The notes beneath the pieces were generated by a model, which saw nothing but the letters and a program-made list of their open reading frames with translations, ran no database searches and was not told the origin of the DNA. A stretch of DNA of 54,568 bases, taken from assembly GCA_023248495.1 (NCBI GenBank), contig JAHFEK010000012.1:1-54568 (forward strand), given 5' to 3'. Source of the DNA: Nitrospinales bacterium (lineage in GTDB: Bacteria > Nitrospinota_A > UBA7883 > JACRGQ01). Each line of letters begins with the position of its first letter. The stretch's first letter is position 1. Shown here in pieces: positions 12,135 through 21,717 of this stretch. The position numbers were made by a program, and so were the translations under genes.

Positions 12135-14171
12135 ATGGGTAATCCAGATATGGGAGCTATTTTCAGTAATCCAATTACCACGGCGGCGCTGGTATCCGGT
12201 GTCATCACCATCGCGTATGCGTTCTATCTGATTGCGGATATCAAAAAACGTTCCGAGGGGAACGAGGTGATGCGCGAAATCGCTTTGGCCATCAAGCAGG
12301 GGGCCATGGCCTACCTGAACCGCCAGTCCAAAACGATCGCCGTAATCGGCGCCATTTTCTTTGTTGTCATCTTTTTCACGTCCGGCGCGGCCATCGCGCT
12401 TGGCTTTTTGGCCGGCGCGATACTTTCCGGCTTGGCCGGTTACATCGGCATGACCGTTTCGGTCAACGCCAACGTCCGCACCGCCGAGGCCGCGCGGCAT
12501 GGCATGGCCGCGGCGCTCGATGTCGCGTTCAAGGGCGGCTCAGTCACCGGGTTGATGGTGGTCGGCCTGTCGCTCATCGGCGTCACGGTCACCTATCTTC
12601 TCACCGGCGATCCGGCGCAGTGCATTGGCTTCGGTTTCGGCGCCAGCCTCATCTCGCTCTTCGCCCGCGTCGGCGGCGGTATTTACACCAAAGCGGCGGA
12701 CGTAGGGGCCGATCTCGTCGGCAAGCTGGAAGCGGGCATTCCCGAAGACGATCCGCGCAATCCGGCGGTCATCGCCGATAACGTGGGCGACAACGTGGGC
12801 GATTGCGCCGGCATGGGGGCCGACCTTTTCGAGACCTACGCGGTTACCCTTATCGCGGCCATGATTCTCGCCGTTACTTCAAAAGATGTTATCGAGCTTT
12901 ACGGAAAAGACGCGGCGGTTCTCTATCCGTTCGCGCTCGGCACCGTGGCCGTATTGGCGACTATCGCCGGCACCTTTTTCGCCAAACTGCCGAAGAATCA
13001 GTCGATCATGGGGGCGCTGTACAAGGCGCAGGCGGTCACGGCGCTTATTTCACTCGTCGGCTTCTGGTTCGTCACCAACAGCATGATGGGTGGCAAGATG
13101 GCCCTTTTCGGAGCGGCCACGGTCGGCCTCATCGTCACCTTCCTGATTACGGTGGTGACGGAATACTTCACCTCCACCGAATACACCCCGGTTCAAAAAG
13201 TGGCGAAAGCCTCCGAGACCGGCGCCGGCACCAACATCATCATGGGTCTCGCCATGGGGATGAAGAGCACGACGATACCGGTGTTGATAATCATCACGGC
13301 GATGATGGCGGCGGGCTGGTTCGGCGGCGTTTACGGTATCGCCGTGGCGGCGGTCGCGATGCTGTCATCCACCGGGATGGTGATCGCGATGGACAGCTAC
13401 GGGCCGATCACCGATAATGCGGGCGGCATCGCCGAAATGTCCGATCTGCCGAAAGACGTACGCAAGATCACCGACCAGCTCGACGCGGTCGGCAACACCA
13501 CCAAAGCGGTGACCAAGGGGTACGCTATCGGTTCGGCGGCGCTTGCCGCCGTGGTGCTCTTCCAGGCGTATTCCGATACCATTATGGCGACCGCGGGCAA
13601 GGAGATTCCTTTCCTGCTCACCGATCCCAAACTTATCGTCGGCCTCTTTATCGGGGCCGCGTTGCCGTTCCTCTTCTCCGCGTATTGCATGGAGGCGGTT
13701 GGCCGCGCCGCGCACCAGGTGGTTAACGAAGTCCGGCGGCAGTTCAAGGAAATCCCCGGCATCATGGCACGGACGGCCAAGCCGGATTACGCCACCTGCG
13801 TTGACATCGTCACCGCCGCCGCGCTGAAAGAAATGGTTGTGCCGGGTCTGCTGGCCGTCTTGGCCCCTGTGGTCGTCGGCTTCCTGCTGGGACCGGTGGC
13901 ATTGGCCGGCGTGTTGGGCGGCGTCATCGTGTCGGGCCTGATGATGGCGCTGATGATGTCCAACGGCGGCGCCACGTGGGACAACGCGAAGAAGTACATC
14001 GAGAACGGTTTCCACGGCGGCAAAGGCTCCGACGCGCACAAGGCGGCGGTGGTCGGCGATACCGTCGGCGATCCGTTCAAGGATACGGCTGGCCCGGCGC
14101 TGAACGCGCTGATCAAGGTCATCAACACCGTATCGCTGATTCTCGCCCCGCTGCTCATCGGCAAGCTGTAA
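12135..14171 (+). CDS. hppA: Membrane-bound proton-pumping pyrophosphatase, K+-independent type
   Basis: Integral membrane enzyme that couples hydrolysis of pyrophosphate to proton export. 678 residues with about 16 hydrophobic helices. The catalytic motif [20 protein letters not shown], followed by [20 protein letters not shown], is intact, as is the C-terminal [17 protein letters not shown]. The subclass marker [16 protein letters not shown] has Lys where potassium-dependent enzymes have Ala, which identifies the K+-independent, proton-translocating class. ATG 12135 is used; ATG 12150 is possible, and neither has a strong ribosome site. A strong terminator follows. Such an enzyme would conserve the energy of pyrophosphate released in biosynthesis. 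Confidence 0.95.
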   Translation: MGNPDMGAIFSNPITTAALVSGVITIAYAFYLIADIKKRSEGNEVMREIALAIKQGAMAYLNRQSKTIAVIGAIFFVVIFFTSGAAIALGFLAGAILSGLAGYIGMTVSVNANVRTAEAARHGMAAALDVAFKGGSVTGLMVVGLSLIGVTVTYLLTGDPAQCIGFGFGASLISLFARVGGGIYTKAADVGADLVGKLEAGIPEDDPRNPAVIADNVGDNVGDCAGMGADLFETYAVTLIAAMILAVTSKDVIELYGKDAAVLYPFALGTVAVLATIAGTFFAKLPKNQSIMGALYKAQAVTALISLVGFWFVTNSMMGGKMALFGAATVGLIVTFLITVVTEYFTSTEYTPVQKVAKASETGAGTNIIMGLAMGMKSTTIPVLIIITAMMAAGWFGGVYGIAVAAVAMLSSTGMVIAMDSYGPITDNAGGIAEMSDLPKDVRKITDQLDAVGNTTKAVTKGYAIGSAALAAVVLFQAYSDTIMATAGKEIPFLLTDPKLIVGLFIGAALPFLFSAYCMEAVGRAAHQVVNEVRRQFKEIPGIMARTAKPDYATCVDIVTAAALKEMVVPGLLAVLAPVVVGFLLGPVALAGVLGGVIVSGLMMALMMSNGGATWDNAKKYIENGFHGGKGSDAHKAAVVGDTVGDPFKDTAGPALNALIKVINTVSLILAPLLIGKL

Positions 14172-14184
14172 GCAAAGCGTTTAC

Positions 14185-14217
14185 GCCCGCCGCGCATCCC
14201 GCGCGGCGGGCTTTTTT
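14185..14217 (+). terminator. Intrinsic terminator of hppA
   Basis: An 11-pair GC stem, GCCCGCCGCGC at 14185-14195 with GCGCGGCGGGC at 14201-14211, has a five-base loop and is followed by TTTTTT at 14212-14217. It lies 13 bases after the hppA stop and just before the convergent SRPBCC gene end at 14233. Confidence 0.93.
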
Positions 14218-14232
14218 ATTTTCACCGCGGCC

Positions 14233-14772
14233 TTACTTTTTGACCGCCGATTCCGCTATCGCCTTTATTGAGGCCAAACCCCGCTCAAAATTGCCGCCAA
14301 CCATTTTGTCCATATTAATGAACAGGCAGACCGCCCGGCCAATGAAACTGTTTTTGCCGGTCATGCTCCATGTGACCGCCGTTTGGTTGCCTTCGGGCTT
14401 AAAGGTGAACTCCGCGTAGCTGGTGCCCGCCAAGGGCGCCAGGAAATCAAGCCTGATCCTGATCAAATCGTTTGGACGGCTCTCGGTTATCGTCATGCTT
14501 CCTTCGCCCACCGCACTGTTGCCCGCCCACTTAAAGATGGCGCCCGTACCCGCCAAGGCGCCCTCGAAGGAGTTTTTAGCCGCCGGGTCCATTTTTGCCC
14601 ACGGGGACCATACCTCCCATTTGTGGAAATCGTTCACCTGCGCAAAAACGTCCGCCGCCGGAGCGGAGATGGCGGTTCTCCTCACTACGCGGAACTCCGA
14701 GGGTTGCAGCGCAACGACAACGGCAAACACGATAACGACAACGGCAAGGGCTATGAAAATCTTTATTAACAT
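14233..14772 (-). CDS. SRPBCC (polyketide cyclase-like) family protein with N-terminal membrane anchor
   Basis: 179 residues: a hydrophobic segment at about 2-21 (signal anchor) followed by a START/SRPBCC fold. Family marks include SAPAADVFAQVNDFHKWEVWSPW, with the conserved WxxWSPW region, a GTGAIFKWAG strand and a GRAVCLFINMDKMVGGNFERGLASIK C-terminal helix. SRPBCC proteins bind hydrophobic ligands; the ligand is unknown. AGGAG is five bases from ATG 14772 and overlaps the end of the VOC gene eight bases upstream, so the two form an operon, divergent from a TetR regulator. A small ligand-responsive or stress module is the likely context. Confidence 0.82.
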   Translation of the reverse strand: MLIKIFIALAVVVIVFAVVVALQPSEFRVVRRTAISAPAADVFAQVNDFHKWEVWSPWAKMDPAAKNSFEGALAGTGAIFKWAGNSAVGEGSMTITESRPNDLIRIRLDFLAPLAGTSYAEFTFKPEGNQTAVTWSMTGKNSFIGRAVCLFINMDKMVGGNFERGLASIKAIAESAVKK

Positions 14773-14780
14773 TTTTTCTC

Positions 14781-15692
14781 CTATCGATTTTTTCCTTCGT
14801 ATGCCGCCCGCACTTTCGCAATGTCATACTTTTTCATTTTGAGAAACGCTTGCACAACCCGCGTCAGCTTTTTCTTGTCTTTGTCCTTGAATATCTCGTC
14901 CATAACTGTGGGGATAATCTGCCACGAGAGCCCGTATTTATCCTTCAGCCAGCCGCACTGCTCCGCCTTCGGGTCTGCGGAGAGTTTCGCCCAGTAGTAA
15001 TCTATCTCTTGCTGGGTATCACAGTGCACAATGAACGAGACGGCTTCATTGAAGGCGAATTTGTGTCCGCGAGCGCTGTCCATGGCCGCAAACCAGACGT
15101 CAAAAAGTTTGAAGTCGGTGAACATGACCGTCCCCGCCTTGTCCGGCTCCGAGCGGGCGGGATAACGGATCAGAGCCCCCTTCTTCGAGTCTTTGAACAC
15201 AGAGGTGTAGAAATTGACCGCTTCTTCCGCTTTTCCGCACTTGCCACCGGCAAAAAGGAGAGAAGGCACTATCTCCGGCCGTTCATCGCCGGCGGGGTTT
15301 GTAAGGATAAGCTGCCACGAAAGCCCGTATTTATCCTGTATCCAGCCATAGCGCTTGCTGAACGGATATTCCTGTATCGGCATCAACACCTTTCCGCCTT
15401 CCGCCAGCTTGTTCCAGACACCGTCAATTTTTTTTGACGCATCATTCCTGCGCGACGGATCGAAATTGACGATGAACGACACCGACGGATTGAATTTGAA
15501 CAATGGCCCGGCGCTGATGGCCATGAATGAACGCCCCCGCAGCGTGAAGGAGACAATATCGCAATCACCGGAAGGAGTATCGCGTATCGTGGCGGTGTTC
15601 GTGATCTTTGACCCGGAAAACACCGATATGTAAAACTGGGCCGCCTCCTTGGCTTCTCTATCAAACCATAAATGCGATGTTATTTTTTGCAT
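14781..15692 (-). CDS. Tandem VOC (PhnB-like) domain protein
   Basis: 303 residues made of two copies of the PhnB-like VOC fold, about 1-130 and 140-270. Each copy has FYxSVF near its start, a SFIVxxD strand, and an SKRYGWIQDKYGLSWQ or CGWLKDKYGLSWQ strand near its end. This family is often labelled 3-demethylubiquinone-9 3-methyltransferase, but lacks methyltransferase motifs; it is better treated as a VOC protein of unknown substrate. ATG 15692 has AGGAG at the correct spacing. It is the first gene of an operon with the SRPBCC gene and is divergent from the TetR gene at 15870. Confidence 0.85.
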   Translation of the reverse strand: MQKITSHLWFDREAKEAAQFYISVFSGSKITNTATIRDTPSGDCDIVSFTLRGRSFMAISAGPLFKFNPSVSFIVNFDPSRRNDASKKIDGVWNKLAEGGKVLMPIQEYPFSKRYGWIQDKYGLSWQLILTNPAGDERPEIVPSLLFAGGKCGKAEEAVNFYTSVFKDSKKGALIRYPARSEPDKAGTVMFTDFKLFDVWFAAMDSARGHKFAFNEAVSFIVHCDTQQEIDYYWAKLSADPKAEQCGWLKDKYGLSWQIIPTVMDEIFKDKDKKKLTRVVQAFLKMKKYDIAKVRAAYEGKNR

Positions 15693-15750
15693 ATGCGGCT
15701 CCTTTTCGCGGCCATGCGCGTCCTCCCTAATTTATTTATGCCCTTTTTTA

Positions 15751-15842
15751 ACATATCAAATGGTATGTTGTCAAGTGAGTCTGATTTCATTGTAAAGCGC
15801 AAATAGCGGGTTATGCTTGAGTATGCACGTTCCATATGGTAT
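15751..15842. promoter_or_regulatory. Candidate TetR operator region in the divergent intergenic
   Basis: An imperfect palindrome at 15751-15768 starts ACATA and ends TATGT, with 14 of 18 positions symmetric. A second site, CCATATGG at 15832-15839, is a perfect palindrome and shares ATGGTAT with the first. Both lie between the VOC-SRPBCC operon (minus) and the TetR gene (plus), where a TetR protein would bind to control both directions. Confidence 0.45.
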
Positions 15843-15869
15843 TTTTAATTCGCAGACAGGAGCGCCACA

Positions 15870-16502
15870 ATGAGCAAAAGAACACGAAACCTCGAAAAGA
15901 CGCGGGCGCACATCATGGAGGCCGCGTTCATCCAGATATACAGGAACGGATTCCAGGGCGTCAGCGTCGCCGATATCGTCGAAAAAACAAACGTCACCAA
16001 AGGGGCGTTCTTCCACCACTTTCCCACGAAACAGGCGTTGGGGTACGCGATTGCGGATGAAACCCTGCGTGAGATGGTGCTGGACCGGTGGATACGGCCG
16101 CTGGCAGCCTACCGGAATCCGGTTCGGGGCATCCTCAAGCAACTGAGGAAGATTATTGAAGCAACGACTGAAGAAACCCTTGTTTTCGGTTGTCCCCTTA
16201 ACAACCTGATTCAGGAAATGTCTGCCGTTGATCCCATCTTCGGCGAAAAGCTGCGGTCGGTCATGGGGATGTGGGTGGACGAAGTGGAAAAGCATTTAAG
16301 AAAAGGCCAAAGCGGGGGTTATCTGATGCAAACCGTCAATCCCCGGCAGCTTGCTGAATTTGTGGTTATGGTTCATGAGGGGGTGTTTGGAATGGCAAAA
16401 AGCCTGAAAGACAAAAAAGTAATGTGGTCCCTCTATGATTCGCTCAAGGAGCATTTAAGCTATGTAAGCGGGAAATCAGGAGATCGCAAGAAGAGCGGTT
16501 GA
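15870..16502 (+). CDS. TetR/AcrR-family transcriptional regulator
   Basis: 210 residues. The N-terminal 60 residues form a TetR helix-turn-helix: TRAHIMEAAFIQIYRNGFQGVSVADIVEKTNVTKGAFFHHFPTK (shown here only to name the region; residues about 10-53) with the typical KGAFFHHF recognition helix. The C-terminal ligand-binding half resembles the YcdC/TetR_C_16-type proteins with CPLNNLIQEM. ATG 15870 has AGGAG eight bases upstream. It faces the VOC-SRPBCC operon and probably represses it together with itself. It ends seven bases before the convergent pdxA gene. Confidence 0.9.
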   Translation: MSKRTRNLEKTRAHIMEAAFIQIYRNGFQGVSVADIVEKTNVTKGAFFHHFPTKQALGYAIADETLREMVLDRWIRPLAAYRNPVRGILKQLRKIIEATTEETLVFGCPLNNLIQEMSAVDPIFGEKLRSVMGMWVDEVEKHLRKGQSGGYLMQTVNPRQLAEFVVMVHEGVFGMAKSLKDKKVMWSLYDSLKEHLSYVSGKSGDRKKSG

Positions 16503-16509
16503 TACCCCG

Positions 16510-17469
16510 CTACCGGGCGAGGGCGAAGGCGGCTTCGATGGCGAAGAGCATCGACGAGGCGTCGGCCTTCCCTTTTCCGGCGATGTCGAATGCCGTGCCA
16601 TGATCCACCGAGGTGCGGATGAACGGCAGGCCGAGCGTGATGTTGGCGCAGTTGCCGAACGACACCGCTTTGATGGCGACCAACCCCTGATCGTGGTACA
16701 TGGCAAGAAACGCGCCGTACCGGCCGCGCATGCGCGGCGCGAACGAGGTATCGGCCGGCAACGGCCCTTCGGCGTTGATGCCCGCCTTCCGCGCCGCTGC
16801 CACGGCGGGGGCGATGATGCGCGCCTCCTCATCGCCAAAGAGGCCGCCATCGGAAGCGTGCGGATTGAGTCCGCAGACCGCTATCGGCTTTTTCAAGTGG
16901 AGCGTATTGTGCATGAGCGTCAGCTTTTCCATGATTGCTTTTTGCGTCACCCCCTTGATGGCATCGCGCAGCGATAGATGGGTGGTGAGCACCACCACTT
17001 TCATGGCGGGAGAGGCCAGCATCATCGCGTATTGCTTCGTGCTTGAGAGGGCCGCCAACATCTCGGTGTGTCCCGGAAACGGGATGCCGGCCAACGCCAG
17101 CGCCTTTTTGTGTATCGGCGCGGTGATGATGCCGCGCACTTCCCCTTTCAGCGCAAGTTCAACCCCGGTGGCTATGTAAACGGCCGCGGCCCGCCCGGCG
17201 GCGCGGTCAATTTTTCCCGGCGCAACCCCTTTGGGGGGCAGCGCGCGCATTTCCAGGAACGCCACATGGCCTGCGGGCGGCAGGCGGTGCGGATCGTATG
17301 GCGACCCCTTGACGGCGCGCAAAAACCGGGATGCGGTGCGCTTAAGCGCCACGCGATCGGCTATCAGCACCAGTTGCCGCCGCCGCACCGGCGGTACAAG
17401 CGCCAGCGCCTTGAGGGCCACTTCGGGGCCGACCCCGGCGGGATCCCCGACGGTGATGGCGAACCGCAT
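16510..17469 (-). CDS. pdxA: 4-hydroxythreonine-4-phosphate dehydrogenase
   Basis: NAD-dependent enzyme of pyridoxal-5'-phosphate synthesis (DXP-dependent route). 319 residues from ATG 17469, where the conserved N-terminus MRFAITVGDPAGVGPEV begins; a GGAAAG lies upstream. TAPIHKKAL, GHTEMLA, VVLTTHLSL, GLNPHASDGG, MYHDQGL and the C-terminal GLPFIRTSVDHGTAFD are all present, including the metal-binding His residues. It is convergent with the TetR gene and divergent from glnE about 115 bases away. No other pdx gene is in the window. Confidence 0.95.
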   Translation of the reverse strand: MRFAITVGDPAGVGPEVALKALALVPPVRRRQLVLIADRVALKRTASRFLRAVKGSPYDPHRLPPAGHVAFLEMRALPPKGVAPGKIDRAAGRAAAVYIATGVELALKGEVRGIITAPIHKKALALAGIPFPGHTEMLAALSSTKQYAMMLASPAMKVVVLTTHLSLRDAIKGVTQKAIMEKLTLMHNTLHLKKPIAVCGLNPHASDGGLFGDEEARIIAPAVAAARKAGINAEGPLPADTSFAPRMRGRYGAFLAMYHDQGLVAIKAVSFGNCANITLGLPFIRTSVDHGTAFDIAGKGKADASSMLFAIEAAFALAR

Positions 17470-17583
17470 TTTTTTTCTTTCCACCGCCGTATTGTATCGC
17501 ACTCCGCGCCACTCTCCCACCGGTTGTCATTCATGCTATTCGTGGTGAAGAATCTCCCCAAGGGATGTGGTAAAACTGTGCGG

Positions 17584-20514
17584 ATGGATATTATCGCCCG
17601 TATCGCGCACAATCGGGATTTGCACCGCCTTGCGCCGCGCTGGATTGAGCGGGCCGCCCAAGCCTCATTCGCGCCGGAGCGGGCGCTGGTCAATTTTTCC
17701 CGCTTCATAGAAAAGGTGGAAGAGCTCAATCCGAAGCTGCTGACCCATTTCAACAAGCGGAACATCCCGTGGATCGCCGCTCTTTTTTCCGGAAGCCAGG
17801 CGCTTACCGACATGGCGATGCGCGATCCGGATCTGCTGTTCTGGTGTCTCCACCCGGGCGTGTTGCACTCCATCCGCTTCAAACGCGACATGCGGCACGA
17901 ACGTTGGCTGATGTTCGAGCGCTATCCCGACCCAAAGGATGCGCTGATCCACTTCAAAAACCGTGAAGTGCTCCGCATCGGCTGGCGCGATCTTTTGAAG
18001 TGGGCCGATACGGTGGAGACCATCGAAGATCTGTCGCGGCTGGCCGACGTGGCCATAGAAGGGGCGATGACGGCTGCGGAGCGCGAGATGACCGAACGTT
18101 TTGGCCGCCCGCTGCATCCGGACGGCACGCCGGGGCGCTTCATAGTGCTTGGCATGGGGAAGCTGGGCGGGCGGGAACTCAACTTCAGCTCCGATATCGA
18201 CCTGATTTATTTCCACGATGACGACGAGGGTGACACGGAGGGGGGCGCCGGGAAAAGCGGGCTGGAACGCCAAAAGATAAACCTGCGTGAATTTTGGACG
18301 CGTATGGCCCAGCGGATTACCAATCTGCTCAATGAAATCGGGACGCACGGAAATGTTTACCGCGTGGACATGAATCTTCGCCCCGAGGGAAGCCGCGGCC
18401 CGTTGACCTGTTCGCTGGCGGCGGCGGAGTTTTACTACGAATCGTGGGGGCAGCCGTGGGAACGGCAAATGATGATAAAGGCCCGCGTAGTCGCCGGCAG
18501 CGAAAGCCTGGCGGACGAGTTTCACGCAATGATCCGGCCCTTCATATACCGCAAGTCGATGGATTTTTCCGCATTGCGCGACATTCAGGCGATGAAGGAA
18601 AAAATAGACAAACAGCTAAAAACCGGCAAGGACCGCTACCGCAACAACGTGAAGCTGGGCAAAGGGGGCATACGCGAAATCGAATTCGTCATCCAGGCCC
18701 ACCAGCTTATATACGGCGGCAAAATGCCATGGTTCGCCGAGACCAATTCCCTCAAAGCGCTGCACCGCATTTTCGAGAGGGGGCTGATGGGTTACGCCAC
18801 CTACGCCAAATTGGCCGATGCGCTTTTGTTTTTGCGGGATCTGGAAAACCGGATGCAAATCGCCTATGGCCGCCAGGTGCAAATACTGCCCGAAGGGGAG
18901 GAACTGAAGGAGCTGGCGCTGAAAATGAATCTGGCCGGGCCGGAGCAGTTGAAGGCGGAATACGGGCGGCACACCGCCAACGCCAACGCCATCTTTATCG
19001 GATTTTTCAAGGAAGATGCGGCGGCGGAGGACGAAACCCCGGCCGAACTGTTCCTTGACATCGATAATGAGGAGGCCGCGCTGGGTCAACTGGCCGAAAT
19101 GAAGTTCAAGGATCCGCGCGCGGCGCTCGCCGCCCTGCTGCACATCCGCGATGGCGAGCCGTTCAACCACCCGTCCAACAAAAGCCGCAAGATTTTCATG
19201 AGAATCCTCCCGGCGCTCATCAAGACCGCCGCCGCGCTGCCGCTCAAGGACCGCACCATCGCGAATCTCGACAAGTTCTTCTCGGCCCACCCGGGGCGCG
19301 AACCGCACTATGAAATTTTCGAGCAGTTTCCACCATCCATCGATGTCCTGCTCCAAACCCTCGGTCTGGCGCAAAATTTGGCCGATAGCACCCTGATACA
19401 GCACGACATGATCGATATTCTCAGCCAGGGGTACGAGCCGGTGCGGCCCGAACCTCTGGCCGCCATTCCCCCCGAGATAGACAGCTACGATAAAAAACTC
19501 GATTGGTTGCGCAAGGAGCGCAATTCCGAAAGTCTGCGCATCGGCATCGCCTATCTCACCTCGCACCATGACCAGGCCCGCTTGATGGGTGATCTCACCC
19601 GGCTGGCCGCGACATTCGTTCAGCGCTGTCTCGATGTTATCGAGGATCAGATGGGACGGCAAGGGGAGGCGTTCGGCGGCAAGCTGGCCGTGATCGGTCT
19701 GGGGAAAATGGGGCGGCGCGCGCTCACGTACGGGTCCGATTTGGATTTAATGTTTTTTTTCGATGACGACGGAACGAAGCCGATGGAAAGTCTGACTTAC
19801 CACACCACGCTGGCGCGGCGTGTGCTCGCCGCGGTCGGCGGGATTTCGCAATACGGCCAAGCCTACCGCGTGGATGTCCGTCTGCGCCCCGAAGGGGAAA
19901 AGGGGAATATGGTCATCACCAAGGCCGCCGCGCTGGAATACTACGCCACCCGCGGCCAGTTGTGGGAACGGATGGCGCTCACCGGCGCGCGGGCCATCGC
20001 GGGCGACCTCGCGTTTGGCGCCGAGGCGCTGGCAAGTCTCGACGCATTTGTTTACGCCCCCGGCCTTTCGGCGGCGGATGCGGCGCTGATGGACAAGATG
20101 AAAAAGAAAATGGAGCGGGAGAAGATACGGGGAAAGAAAAGCATCGCCATCAAGTACGGCCCCGGCGGGATCGTCGACATAGAATTTTTCGCGCAGGAAA
20201 TAAAACTTGCCCGCGTGAAGGATGTTCCCGCCCTGCGCATGTGCAACACGCTGGAGACGCTCCTCATGGCGCGCGGGCAGGGCTGGGCCGGCGGCGATAT
20301 CGACGGCATCATCGCCTCGTACAAGCTGTTGCGCCGCGTGGAGATCCATATGCGGATGGAATACGGGCGGGGCGCGGAGACGCTGCCGGACACGCCGGAG
20401 GAGCTGAGGATTCTGGAGGAAATACTTTCTCCCTTCGAACAGCTTGCCGGCCCGCTGACCGATACGTTGGATGCGGCCATGGCGCGGGCGCACAAGGCCA
20501 TCGCCGCCCTATGA
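17584..20514 (+). CDS. glnE: Bifunctional glutamine synthetase adenylyltransferase/deadenylase
   Basis: Adenylylates and deadenylylates glutamine synthetase in response to PII and glutamine. About 976 residues with two nucleotidyltransferase domains in the normal order: the N-terminal deadenylase domain with GMGKLGGRELNFSSDIDL, then VDMNLRPEGSRGPL; the C-terminal adenylylase domain with GLGKMGRRALTYGSDLDL and VDVRLRPEGEKGN. The start is uncertain: ATG 17584 is chosen on family length, but GTG 17578 and ATG 17533 are in frame. Its stop overlaps the dprA start (ATGA), so they are coupled. Glutamine synthetase itself is not in the window. Confidence 0.94.
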   Translation: MDIIARIAHNRDLHRLAPRWIERAAQASFAPERALVNFSRFIEKVEELNPKLLTHFNKRNIPWIAALFSGSQALTDMAMRDPDLLFWCLHPGVLHSIRFKRDMRHERWLMFERYPDPKDALIHFKNREVLRIGWRDLLKWADTVETIEDLSRLADVAIEGAMTAAEREMTERFGRPLHPDGTPGRFIVLGMGKLGGRELNFSSDIDLIYFHDDDEGDTEGGAGKSGLERQKINLREFWTRMAQRITNLLNEIGTHGNVYRVDMNLRPEGSRGPLTCSLAAAEFYYESWGQPWERQMMIKARVVAGSESLADEFHAMIRPFIYRKSMDFSALRDIQAMKEKIDKQLKTGKDRYRNNVKLGKGGIREIEFVIQAHQLIYGGKMPWFAETNSLKALHRIFERGLMGYATYAKLADALLFLRDLENRMQIAYGRQVQILPEGEELKELALKMNLAGPEQLKAEYGRHTANANAIFIGFFKEDAAAEDETPAELFLDIDNEEAALGQLAEMKFKDPRAALAALLHIRDGEPFNHPSNKSRKIFMRILPALIKTAAALPLKDRTIANLDKFFSAHPGREPHYEIFEQFPPSIDVLLQTLGLAQNLADSTLIQHDMIDILSQGYEPVRPEPLAAIPPEIDSYDKKLDWLRKERNSESLRIGIAYLTSHHDQARLMGDLTRLAATFVQRCLDVIEDQMGRQGEAFGGKLAVIGLGKMGRRALTYGSDLDLMFFFDDDGTKPMESLTYHTTLARRVLAAVGGISQYGQAYRVDVRLRPEGEKGNMVITKAAALEYYATRGQLWERMALTGARAIAGDLAFGAEALASLDAFVYAPGLSAADAALMDKMKKKMEREKIRGKKSIAIKYGPGGIVDIEFFAQEIKLARVKDVPALRMCNTLETLLMARGQGWAGGDIDGIIASYKLLRRVEIHMRMEYGRGAETLPDTPEELRILEEILSPFEQLAGPLTDTLDAAMARAHKAIAAL

Positions 20515-21617
20515 AGATCAGCGAAGCCGACGCGCGCATCGCCCTCAACACGCTTTCCAATATCGGCCCGGTCAACTTTCAACACCTGCTCAGCCGTTTC
20601 GGATCGGCGGTAGGCGCGCTCGCGGCTTCCCCCGGCGCGCTGGAAGAAACTCCCGGCATCGGCCCAAAAGCCGCCGCCCAGATAGCGGCGTGTGACGGCG
20701 TCAAAACCGCCGCGCGCGAACGGGCCGTGGCCGAAAAGGAGGGCGTGACTATCGCGACCCTTTTGGATGACGGGTACCCGGCCAACCTGAAAATGGCGCA
20801 TACTCCGCCGCCGGTGCTCTACATCGCCGGGGAAATCCGCCGTGAAGACGCGCTCGCAATCGCCGTGATCGGCACGCGCAGTCCCACCCCCTATGGGCGG
20901 ATCGCGGTCGAAAATTTCACCGCCATGCTGACGCGCCGCGGGCTTGTCATCGTGAGCGGCATGGCGCGCGGCATAGATACGATGGCCCACCGCGCCGCGC
21001 TGGAGGCGGGGGGGCGCACCATCGCGGTGCTCGGCAGCGGGCTGGATAGATGCTATCCGCCGGAGAACAAGGAGCTGTTCAAGCAGATCGCGAAAGCGGG
21101 GGCGGTTATTTCACAATTTCCTTTTGGCGGCGAGCCGGAGCAGCGGAATTTTCCAATCCGCAACCGGATTATCAGCGGCCTTTCGCTGGGCGTATTGGTG
21201 ATAGAGGCGGGCGAAAAAAGCGGCACCATGGGCACCGCCTACGGCGCCTTGGACGAAGGCCGCGAGGTGTTCGCCGTGCCGGGGCGCATTGATTCACCCA
21301 AATCGATCGGCTGCAACCGGCTGCTCCAAAAAGGGGCCAAACTGGTTATTTCGCCCGACGATGTGGTGAACGAGTTTCCGCCGGAGGTGCGCGCGGCGCT
21401 TGCGGCCCCCGGCGCGGACGCGGCGCGTCCGCCGCTTTCCCCGGATGCGGGGCGGATAGCGGCGCTCCTCAATAACGGCGAACGGCACGTGGATTTCCTG
21501 GTGGAAGGGAGCGGTATGCCGAGCGGCGTGGTACTCGGCATTTTGCTGGAAATGGAGCTGCGGGGAACCGTGCGCCAGTTGCCCGGCAAGCTGTTCGCCC
21601 TTTTGCAAAAATACTAG
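20511..21617 (+). CDS. dprA: DNA-processing protein DprA
   Basis: Binds incoming single-stranded DNA and loads RecA during natural transformation. 368 residues starting at ATG 20511, which overlaps the glnE stop. An N-terminal helix-hairpin-helix-like part (ETPGIGPKAAAQI near residue 46) precedes the Rossmann-like DprA domain: AVIGTRSPTPYG, VSGMARGIDTMAH, AVLGSGLDRCYPPEN, FPIRNRIISGLS, EKSGTMGTA and AVPGRIDSPKSIGCNRLL. The C-terminal 60 residues look like the winged-helix domain. Other competence genes are not present here, so natural transformation is not established. Confidence 0.95.
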   Translation: MKISEADARIALNTLSNIGPVNFQHLLSRFGSAVGALAASPGALEETPGIGPKAAAQIAACDGVKTAARERAVAEKEGVTIATLLDDGYPANLKMAHTPPPVLYIAGEIRREDALAIAVIGTRSPTPYGRIAVENFTAMLTRRGLVIVSGMARGIDTMAHRAALEAGGRTIAVLGSGLDRCYPPENKELFKQIAKAGAVISQFPFGGEPEQRNFPIRNRIISGLSLGVLVIEAGEKSGTMGTAYGALDEGREVFAVPGRIDSPKSIGCNRLLQKGAKLVISPDDVVNEFPPEVRAALAAPGADAARPPLSPDAGRIAALLNNGERHVDFLVEGSGMPSGVVLGILLEMELRGTVRQLPGKLFALLQKY

Positions 21618-21638
21618 CCGGCAGCGTTGCGCACTTTA

Positions 21639-21704
21639 TCATTCCGGGCGCGGCGAAGAATTCCTTTCCGGAAAAGAGATCCTTCGCCCATGGCCCAGGA
21701 TGAC
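21639..21704. repeat. Imperfect palindromic intergenic repeat, family A, copy 1
   Basis: A 66-base element beginning TCATTCCGGGC and ending CCAGGATGAC, with GAAGAAT on one side mirrored by CCTTCGCC on the other. A second copy at 32981-33045 matches it over its whole length with few changes. It lies between convergent dprA and the outer-membrane protein gene and could form a long hairpin. Confidence 0.7.
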
Positions 21705-21717
21705 GAATATCCGCGGC

